Shown piece by piece: positions 31,769-36,431 of a stretch of 36,431 nt of DNA. This stretch comes from Terriglobia bacterium. GTDB lineage: Bacteria > Acidobacteriota > Vicinamibacteria > Vicinamibacterales > CAVVIG01. The position numbers and the translations under genes are program-made. The notes below the pieces were generated by a model. It did not search any database and was not told the origin of the DNA. It saw only the letters and a list, made by a program, of their open reading frames with translations. The stretch covers positions 1 through 36,431 of the forward strand of contig JAIQFX010000053.1 of the NCBI GenBank assembly GCA_020073005.1, in the 5' to 3' direction. Every line of letters starts with the position of its first letter. The first letter of the stretch is position 1.

Positions 31769-32296
31769 ATGGACGATGCTCACGCAATCAGATGGCACGC
31801 TGAAGCCGGCAATGATCTGGAGACCTGGAGATCGTGCGCTGGTGATCTACTCATCGCAGCCTCCGTTCTTTTGCAACACCGGGAGCGAGTCGAGCGGGAC
31901 GTACCTTCATCAGATGCATGGAGGACCCATCCGAGTGAACTGATGTTACGGGGCATGGCAATCGAGTGCCTCTTGAAGGCGCTGTTGCTCAAGCGAGGGA
32001 ACGAGCTGGTGAAGGATGGCCAATACCAAGGGCCCAGCCACGATCTCCCGAAGCTGGCAGAACTTGTCCCGATCGAGATGTCGGCGCACGAGACGGACCT
32101 GCTTCGACGCTTGTCTCATTTCATCCGGTACGGAGGTCGATATCCGATCCCGAAACGCGCTCAGGAGTTGCGATTGCTTGAGAGTCCGCAAGGAGGGTTC
32201 TCGGCGGCGACGACCTGGACGACGCCGAGCGATCAATCTCTTTTCAACGCGTTGGTCGAGAAACTGGAGCGACTGATCGATGACCGATCTGCCTAA
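31769..32296 (+). CDS. HEPN-like helical hypothetical protein
   Basis: 175 residues from ATG 31769. Helices WHAEAGNDLETWRSCAGDLLIAASVLLQH, ELMLRGMAIECLLKALLLKRG, HDLPKLAELV, then RLSHFIRYGGRYPIPKRAQELRLLESP. The 'AIExLLKALLLK...HDLxxLA' phrase is typical of the HEPN fold, but there is no RX4-6H motif, so no RNase activity is claimed. Stop TAA is part of the next R'' (GCCTAAC). Cassette 3. Confidence 0.65.
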   Translation: MDDAHAIRWHAEAGNDLETWRSCAGDLLIAASVLLQHRERVERDVPSSDAWRTHPSELMLRGMAIECLLKALLLKRGNELVKDGQYQGPSHDLPKLAELVPIEMSAHETDLLRRLSHFIRYGGRYPIPKRAQELRLLESPQGGFSAATTWTTPSDQSLFNALVEKLERLIDDRSA

Positions 32297-32371
32297 CAGG
32301 CGATGGAGCCGACGCCGCACGCCGGTGTATCGTGACGGCGTGCGGCGCGGCTCATCGCCAATCCGTTAGAC
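32291..32371 (+). other. attC site 3 (best preserved)
   Basis: R'' GCCTAAC (32291-32297), R' GTTAGAC (32365-32371), both fully canonical, 81 bases. Arms GGCGATG-G-AGCCG-A-CGCCGCACGCCG and its complement pair perfectly but for the unpaired G and A; loop GTGTATCGTGA. Confidence 0.92.
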
Positions 32372-32397
32372 CGACGAAAACAACACGGAGCGGCAAT

Positions 32398-32859
32398 ATG
32401 GGCCTGGAAGTACTGGCGTCGATCCTCGGAGCCCTTGCGAGTCTTGTCGCGGGAGGCCTGGCCTCGACGGATCTGATCCAGAAGCTCGTCCGCTCCCTAC
32501 TCGGTCGCCAGGCTCCGGGAAAGCCCTATTCCGAGCGGCTCGCGGAGCTCACCGAGAGCCTTACCAAGGCGTCTCGCGAAGTCGATGCCGTTCTGCTCGA
32601 ACTTGCCCAGGTCGCCAAGGACCGCGCCGAGGCGGTCAAGCAGATCGAATCCGACGTGACCGCGATGGAGGGACGCGAGAAAGAACTGAAGGAACGGATC
32701 GAGACACTGGAGCGAACTCCGTTGGCGGTGGCAGAGCACTTCGCAAAGCTCGTCGCGCCCGGTGAGAGGCGGAGCGCCATGCGGGACTACGCACTCTTCG
32801 GAGCCGGCGTCGTGGTGTCTACGGCGATCGGCATCGTCATCCAGACCTTCGTGAAGTGA
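32398..32859 (+). CDS. Membrane-anchored coiled-coil protein
   Basis: 153 residues from ATG 32398, with GGAG 8-9 bases upstream. An N-terminal hydrophobic helix (LASILGALASLVAGGLA), a long coiled coil (RLAELTESLTKASREVDAVLLELAQVAKDRAEAVKQIESDVTAMEGREKELKERIETLE) and a C-terminal helix (YALFGAGVVVSTAIGIVIQTFV), so both ends are in the membrane. Function unknown. Cassette 4; only 33 bases separate it from the next gene. Confidence 0.65.
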   Translation: MGLEVLASILGALASLVAGGLASTDLIQKLVRSLLGRQAPGKPYSERLAELTESLTKASREVDAVLLELAQVAKDRAEAVKQIESDVTAMEGREKELKERIETLERTPLAVAEHFAKLVAPGERRSAMRDYALFGAGVVVSTAIGIVIQTFVK

Positions 32860-32864
32860 GGGCC

Positions 32865-32882
32865 GGCTTATGGCAGTTGGAC
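32865..32882 (+). other. Collapsed attC remnant (site 4)
   Basis: R' GTTGGAC (32876-32882) is canonical; to its left only GGC-TTATGGCA is left, with no R'' and no hairpin. Same type of short junction as site 5. Confidence 0.45.
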
Positions 32883-32892
32883 CGGTAAGAAG

Positions 32893-33447
32893 ATGAGAGA
32901 GGTCGAGATCTTCTGCCGTCAGGTGCGTGCACGGTCCGCCGAGCATAGGGCGGCCATGGTGGCGCTTCATGCGTTGCCTGGGCAAACGGTCTCGATCGTC
33001 CGCCAGGAACTCGACTCCCTCGTGCGCGTTGTCTTCCTCCTGTCCCAGAGAGACCGGCGCTACCGGCACCGGCTGATCGACGACTCGGTGTCTGGAAGGA
33101 AGTGGACTCGCCGCGGCTCGCGGTTACCTGTCACAGATCGAGAGATGGTTGATCTCGCCGACATCCTGCACGGATGGACGAAGTCGGTGTACGCGTTCGG
33201 ATGTGCATTCATCCATCTCTCGAACCTTCACGACCATCAAGTGCGAGATCCTCTCGACCAGATTGCGGACTCGGAACGGGCTGCGATCCTCGCGCACCTT
33301 CGCTACTACCACGGTGGCCCGAATGGGGCTTCTCCGAAGTTCTCAGACGTCGTCCCACTATTTCCAGCGGTGTTTGAGAAAATTGCAAGCAACTTGGAAT
33401 GCTACGTAGCGCAGCTTGAGAAGGACGAGGCTCTTGAAGACGAGTGA
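32893..33447 (+). CDS. Hypothetical protein
   Basis: 184 residues from ATG 32893. Helical; contains RVVFLLSQRDRRYRHRLIDDSVSG, REMVDLADILHGWTKSVYAFGCAFIHLSNLHDH and LAHLRYYHGGP. The 'AFGCAFIHLSNLHDH' phrase resembles some HEPN or AbiV-like cassette proteins but I cannot assign it. Acidic tail. Cassette 5. Confidence 0.6.
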   Translation: MREVEIFCRQVRARSAEHRAAMVALHALPGQTVSIVRQELDSLVRVVFLLSQRDRRYRHRLIDDSVSGRKWTRRGSRLPVTDREMVDLADILHGWTKSVYAFGCAFIHLSNLHDHQVRDPLDQIADSERAAILAHLRYYHGGPNGASPKFSDVVPLFPAVFEKIASNLECYVAQLEKDEALEDE

Positions 33448-33450
33448 GCG

Positions 33451-33468
33451 GCCTAACATACGTTGGGC
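33451..33468 (+). other. Collapsed attC (site 5): R''-ATAC-R'
   Basis: GCCTAAC (33451-33457) followed after ATAC by GTTGGGC (33462-33468). The two cores are canonical and complementary (one G-T), but the whole hairpin between them is gone. Confidence 0.7.
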
Positions 33469-33489
33469 GGATCAAATGAAAGGGAACAT

Positions 33490-34113
33490 TTGAGAACGAT
33501 TCGGCGAGTGTTGCTGGTTGCGTCCGGCACGTTGAGCCTTGTCATCTGCGGCATAGTTCTACAAAGACAGGGCCTTGTGGATCCGGCTGCGTGGGCGACG
33601 GTCGCCGCCGCCCTTGCTGTACTGGCAGCCATTGTGTCCGCGTGGACGAGCCAGAGGCAACTTGAGCTGCAGGAGGATGCTGTCGAACCGGCGCTGCTCC
33701 CAGCGATTGACGTGCGAAGTCGAACGAATCTGGCTCAATTCACAATCACCAACCACGGGGGCTCTCATGCGTACGACGTGACCCTCGAATGGAAACGGCC
33801 GCTCCCAGGTCTCGACGGCAAGCCGATTTCACTCGGCGCGGCGCCGATACCGATGATTCCGAAGGGCGAAAGCGCGTCTGTACTGATCACGTCTTCGCAC
33901 GAACTGATCAGCAAGAACGAAGACACCACTTTTACGGGGACGATTCGGTTCAGGAACGTGCGGGGTCGGAAGTTCTCAGAGCAGTTCATGGTCACTGCCG
34001 AACACGAACGTATCGCGATGGTCCTGGCCACCGACGAGCAGGAACTGAAGCAAGACATCAAGAAGATCAGGGAAGCACTTGAGAGCATCGTCAAGGCGAT
34101 CTCGAAACAGTGA
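33490..34113 (+). CDS. Two-helix membrane protein with beta domain and coiled-coil tail
   Basis: 207 residues from TTG 33490 with AAGGGA upstream. Two N-terminal hydrophobic helices (VLLVASGTLSLVICGIVL; WATVAAALAVLAAIVSAW), then a soluble beta-rich domain (FTITNHGGSHAYDVTLEWKRPLP ... TTFTGTIRFRNVRGRKFSEQFMVTA) and a helical tail (ELKQDIKKIREALESIVKAI). Function unknown. Cassette 6. Confidence 0.6.
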   Translation: MRTIRRVLLVASGTLSLVICGIVLQRQGLVDPAAWATVAAALAVLAAIVSAWTSQRQLELQEDAVEPALLPAIDVRSRTNLAQFTITNHGGSHAYDVTLEWKRPLPGLDGKPISLGAAPIPMIPKGESASVLITSSHELISKNEDTTFTGTIRFRNVRGRKFSEQFMVTAEHERIAMVLATDEQELKQDIKKIREALESIVKAISKQ

Positions 34114-34158
34114 GCACCCGTGTTGGTGCAACTGGAACATCGGTAACAGAATGAACCG

Positions 34159-34232
34159 GCCCAACATGCGCTGCAGCCGATGGGCGCGGTGTCACGAGCG
34201 TCGCGCCCGCGGCTGAGCGCCGACGGTTGATA
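34159..34232 (+). other. attC site 6
   Basis: R'' GCCCAAC (34159-34165), R' GTTGATA (34226-34232, off consensus). Arms GCGCT-G-CAGCCG-A-TGGGCGCG and CGCGCCC-GCGGCTGAGCGC pair with the same unpaired G and A. Confidence 0.78.
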
Positions 34233-34259
34233 TGACGGGCATGGATTTCGGAGATCGAA

Positions 34260-35024
34260 ATGACGCTCATCTTGACTGAATTGACGCCGTTTGGTATCGC
34301 GATGGCGGCGGACTCTGCGGTCACGTTCACACACCCGACAACCGGATACAGTTTCGTTCAGCCGAACGCTGCAGCAAAACTGCAGAGCATTCCGTCTTTG
34401 AACGCGGGCGTTTCATGCTGGGGCATCGGGGCGATTGAAGACGCGCCGACCGATGAGTGGCTCGCTGCCTTCATTCTCCAGAACGCGCACGTCCCGAGCA
34501 TCGGCGCGTTTGCCGCGGCGCTGGCGAGTGCCCTACAGGATGCTGTCGGTCCGAGCGAAGAAGGAATCCCTCGGCTCGGCTTTCACGTCGCGGGATTCGA
34601 GACGTACGAGGGCCAGCCATTGCCCTCCTTCTACCATGTCCATGACGGACCGAGCACCACTCTGGCTATGCGCGGCATCTCGGTCGATCCGCACCTGGTC
34701 AACGCGAACCACGACATGCCTCCGGCCGAGTACCTTAATCAAGTCGTCGCAGGCGGTGGCTGGATAACCCGAAATGGGGACTACCAGTTGTACGGACAGC
34801 TGTTCGGGCTCCTGGAGCAGTTCTTCGGTCACGTCGGTCAGCTCGGGATTGCGATCCCGAACTCGCAGAACTTGCTGGATCGTGCCCAGTACTTGATCTT
34901 TCAGATTCGCACCGTGTCCCACATCTACCGCCTGAGCAATCTCGTGCCGGGAATCGGTGGGCCGATCACGTATTTGACGATATCGCCGGGCGGCATCGAG
35001 GACGAGGGCGTCTCATATCACTGA
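34260..35024 (+). CDS. Predicted proteasome-like Ntn hydrolase (cassette-borne)
   Basis: 254 residues from ATG 34260 with GGAGA upstream. Opens M-T2-LILTELTPFGIAMAAD18-S, the same spacing as a proteasome beta subunit (Thr1...Asp17) once Met is removed; Lys40 in NAAAKLQSIPSL matches proteasome Lys33 allowing a 6-residue insert; the following GVSCWGIGAIEDAPTDEWLAAF matches the proteasome 'GxxAGxxAD' strand-helix. Hence an Ntn-type amidohydrolase or protease is predicted. The rest (residues 90-254) is unlike known proteasomes. Catalysis is inference. Confidence 0.65.
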   Translation: MTLILTELTPFGIAMAADSAVTFTHPTTGYSFVQPNAAAKLQSIPSLNAGVSCWGIGAIEDAPTDEWLAAFILQNAHVPSIGAFAAALASALQDAVGPSEEGIPRLGFHVAGFETYEGQPLPSFYHVHDGPSTTLAMRGISVDPHLVNANHDMPPAEYLNQVVAGGGWITRNGDYQLYGQLFGLLEQFFGHVGQLGIAIPNSQNLLDRAQYLIFQIRTVSHIYRLSNLVPGIGGPITYLTISPGGIEDEGVSYH

Positions 35025-35033
35025 ACATCGGTT

Positions 35034-35052
35034 GTGCCGTCTAACACGGCAC
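35034..35052. other. Hairpin with core-site loop (site 7, vestigial attC)
   Basis: GTGCCGT (35034-35040), loop CTAAC, ACGGCAC (35046-35052): a perfect 7-base hairpin. GTCTAAC (35039-35045) is a canonical R''. No R' follows before the next ATG at 35061. Confidence 0.5.
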
Positions 35053-35060
35053 GCACGGGG

Positions 35061-35786
35061 ATGAGTTTCGCCACACGGATCCGCGACCTTGAGCAGAAGT
35101 TCGCTGCTGCTGCAGCAGTTGACGGCGATGTTTATCTTCCCAATTTCACGCCCTCTGGCCCCGTCGATGCCGTGCTGATTGGGATGGAGCCGTCCCTCGG
35201 ATGGTGGGCTCATACGCCCGCTGAAGCGGCCCAGAAGATTGCTGCTGGGTTCCGGAACTTCATGTACTCGCCGGAGGATTTCATCCTCCACTACGCGGCT
35301 CGACGTTTCCTATGTTCAGCTGACGAGACCTACCACATTACTGACATCTCGAAGGGTGCCATGACTGTGGAAAAGGCGCACATCGATCGGCGTGTTCGTT
35401 ACGCTCGATGGACTGTCCTGTTGGATGAAGAGCTCCGGCTCATTGCGAAGCCGGGTGCTCACATCATTGGGATCGGCCGGGATGTGTGCAGCTTCCTGGA
35501 ACGCAGTGGTTTCGATCGTGAGGTCACGAGCATCATGCACTACTCGGCACAGGCCAGTCCTGCCAGGAACGCAGCGGTGAGAGGGCAAGAGGCTGAATTT
35601 CGCGCCTTCTCCGAGAGGTTGTCGATGCAGGCCGTTGTCGACGTCGCGGAGGATATCATGCGAGAGAATTCCGTTTCTGTCGCGATGTCTACGGAAACGA
35701 TCGCACGCTTGCGAAAGGCCAAGTTGTCCGAGTCACGCAAGAAGCTGGCGTTTATCTACTCGACTGTTTTCGCGAAACTCCACTGA
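35061..35786 (+). CDS. Uracil-DNA-glycosylase-like-fold protein (tentative)
   Basis: 241 residues from ATG 35061, with GGGG just before. Pattern VDAVLIGMEPSLGWWAH (motif A-like), HITDISKGAM, ELRLIAKPGAHIIGIGRDVCSFLERSGF, then SIMHYSAQASPARN (motif B-like H-x-S) recalls the UDG superfamily of DNA repair glycosylases. The catalytic residue set is not certain. Last gene of the array. Confidence 0.45.
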   Translation: MSFATRIRDLEQKFAAAAAVDGDVYLPNFTPSGPVDAVLIGMEPSLGWWAHTPAEAAQKIAAGFRNFMYSPEDFILHYAARRFLCSADETYHITDISKGAMTVEKAHIDRRVRYARWTVLLDEELRLIAKPGAHIIGIGRDVCSFLERSGFDREVTSIMHYSAQASPARNAAVRGQEAEFRAFSERLSMQAVVDVAEDIMRENSVSVAMSTETIARLRKAKLSESRKKLAFIYSTVFAKLH

Positions 35787-35798
35787 TGTGTTGCCGAT

Positions 35799-35834
35799 GC
35801 CCAACACGTATCAGCCACGCGATCATCGTTTTTG
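35799..35834 (+). other. Half attC at right end of array
   Basis: R'' GCCCAAC (35799-35805), then ACGTATCAGCCACGCG, which matches the left arm of the other sites (AGCC), but the right arm is missing; GTTTTTG at 35828-35834 mirrors the R' of site 1. Overlaps the opposite-strand gene end. Confidence 0.55.
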
Positions 35835-36287
35835 CAGCGCGTTCCATTTCATCAGCGCGTCGAATTGCCGTCGCTCGGCCGGCGTCATGGTGAGGATGCG
35901 GCGCTCCACAAACTCTGCAACGTCCATTCGTTCGCGGAGTGACGTGAGTTCTGCCGCCCAGGGCCGCGTGACGGCCGCGTAGCCCGCGCCGGCCGCTGCG
36001 GCCGACGCCAGGGCAAAGACGAGGGCGAGTGCCCAGCGCCGCCAAACACCCGGCCAGAACCGCTGCATCTCCATCTGCCGCCATCTGCGCGCTTCCTCAA
36101 TCGTGCGCCGCGCCTGGTCGAGCCAGCTCTGCTCCCGCTGGAGAATCGTGTGCAGCTCATCGTTGCGCGCCAGCGCATCAGCCTGTCCGCGTAGTTGGTG
36201 GAGGAGTTGAGAGACTTCCGTCAGACGGGCGTACACGCCGTCAGCGGCCTCTCGTTGCGCGCGAAACGTGTCGAGGGCAGTCGGCAT
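35823..36287 (-). CDS. Coiled-coil membrane protein of unknown function
   Basis: 154 residues from ATG 36287. Coiled-coil N-terminus (TALDTFRAQREAADGVYARLTEVSQLLHQLRGQADALARNDELHTIL), then WRRWALALVFALASAAAAGAGYAAV as one transmembrane helix, and a short helical end (RILTMTPAERRQFDALMKWN). Only gene facing left in this part, so outside the cassette array. I recall similar proteins near conjugative elements but cannot assign a function. Confidence 0.6.
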   Translation of the reverse strand: MPTALDTFRAQREAADGVYARLTEVSQLLHQLRGQADALARNDELHTILQREQSWLDQARRTIEEARRWRQMEMQRFWPGVWRRWALALVFALASAAAAGAGYAAVTRPWAAELTSLRERMDVAEFVERRILTMTPAERRQFDALMKWNALQKR

Positions 36288-36307
36288 GGCTACCCTCGGT
36301 GGACACC

Positions 36308-36347
36308 CAAAACCGACAATTAATCGACACCTCAAAACCGACAATTA
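36308..36347. repeat. 15-base direct repeat CAAAACCGACAATTA, two copies, 25-base period
   Basis: Copies at 36308-36322 and 36333-36347, each near ACACC. AT-richer than the surroundings. The layout (TGTCGGTTTTG-type units on the minus strand) resembles the multiple terminal repeats of IS21-family elements. Confidence 0.55.
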
Positions 36348-36430
36348 GCTGACCCCGGCCGGGACGTTGACGAGGGGGAGGGACGTGTAGTCCTTCGCCC
36401 GGATGAGCAACGTCTTGGAGCAGCACACAC
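36345..36430 (-). CDS. Partial 3' end of unrecognised gene (possible IS-related)
   Basis: Last 27 codons of a gene reading left into the repeat: SKTLLIRAKDYTSLPLVNVPAGVS then stop TAA at 36347-36345. It is next to the IS-like repeats, so an IS-borne gene is possible, but the family is not recognised. Confidence 0.35.
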   Translation of the reverse strand, partial: VCCSKTLLIRAKDYTSLPLVNVPAGVS

Positions 36431-36431
36431 A

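Larger units (their letters stand above)
29789..35834 (+). mobile_element. Integron gene-cassette array without integrase (CALIN-like), about eight cassettes, nine genes
   Basis: All nine genes face right, each followed by an attC or attC-like site; the core sites R'' (RYYYAAC) and R' (GTTRRRY) recur at the junctions, and four sites fold into matching hairpins. No intI in the window. Left boundary is a lone R' (29789-29795); right boundary is a half attC (35799). Cargo is of low, dispersed function typical of cassettes. Confidence 0.85.

Noticed and set aside
1-36431. CRISPR arrays
   Set aside because: No regularly spaced 25-40 base repeats with unique spacers were seen on inspection.

Overview
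The window reads as high-GC chromosomal DNA of an Acidobacteriota bacterium, most likely of the Vicinamibacteria type. This is inferred from two hallmark families: an ABC-type permease of the acidobacterial duplicated orphan permease (ADOP) kind and a VWFA-related acidobacterial secreted protein. Stop/start overlaps (ATGA, TAATG) and near-leaderless starts behind extended -10 boxes are common in the left half.

Left half (1-17.6 kb) is core chromosome: partial rarA, a TrmH/SpoU rRNA methyltransferase, a greA / patatin-like / trans-sulfuration-enzyme operon with ATGA overlaps, a DHH phosphoesterase, a VWFA protein, and a run uvrB-mlaE-mlaF-mlaD-ytxH-ytxG-like (nucleotide excision repair followed by an Mla-type lipid transporter and two small membrane proteins). 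Then come a secreted hypothetical, the ADOP permease and a GT87-like membrane glycosyltransferase. Short heptamer-type tandem repeats lie at several gene ends and even encode protein termini.

Middle (17.6-24.4 kb) is a redox / low-oxygen-flavoured accessory segment. It holds a one-polypeptide fusion of a cytochrome b561-like membrane domain with a sulfite-oxidase-fold molybdopterin domain, a decayed Crp/Fnr regulator, a DUF1858 redox-disulfide protein, a small DNA-binding-like protein, two cupins, a DUF488 protein, a heme-copper-oxidase-like membrane protein and a remnant of a SAM methyltransferase. Two nearly identical palindromes (TTGCG-N4-CGCAA) sit at Crp/Fnr-type distance from start regions, suggesting a small regulon whose local regulator is now broken.

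Right part (24.4-36.4 kb) is a mobile-gene zone. It starts with a BrnT/BrnA toxin-antitoxin pair. Then a 4.2-kb segment is bracketed by two direct copies of a tRNA-Val-like 3' end (attachment-site scars) and carries a conserved hypothetical, a TacA/TacT toxin-antitoxin pair, an ankyrin-repeat protein and a DUF4236 protein. From about 29.79 to 35.83 kb lies the most striking structure: an integron gene-cassette array without an integrase in the window (a CALIN-like array). It has nine co-oriented genes in about eight cassettes, separated by attC sites. Four attC sites fold into hairpins that share the same two extrahelical bases (G and A); others are collapsed to a few bases between core sites. 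The cargo includes a DUF5343 + HEPN (Swt1-type, RX4H) pair, another HEPN-like protein, three membrane or coiled-coil unknowns, a predicted proteasome-like Ntn hydrolase whose Thr2/Asp18/Lys40 match the proteasome Thr1/Asp17/Lys33 pattern, and a protein with uracil-DNA-glycosylase-like motifs. The right edge has a coiled-coil membrane protein and IS-like repeats.

All calls were made by reading the sequence; no database search was possible.
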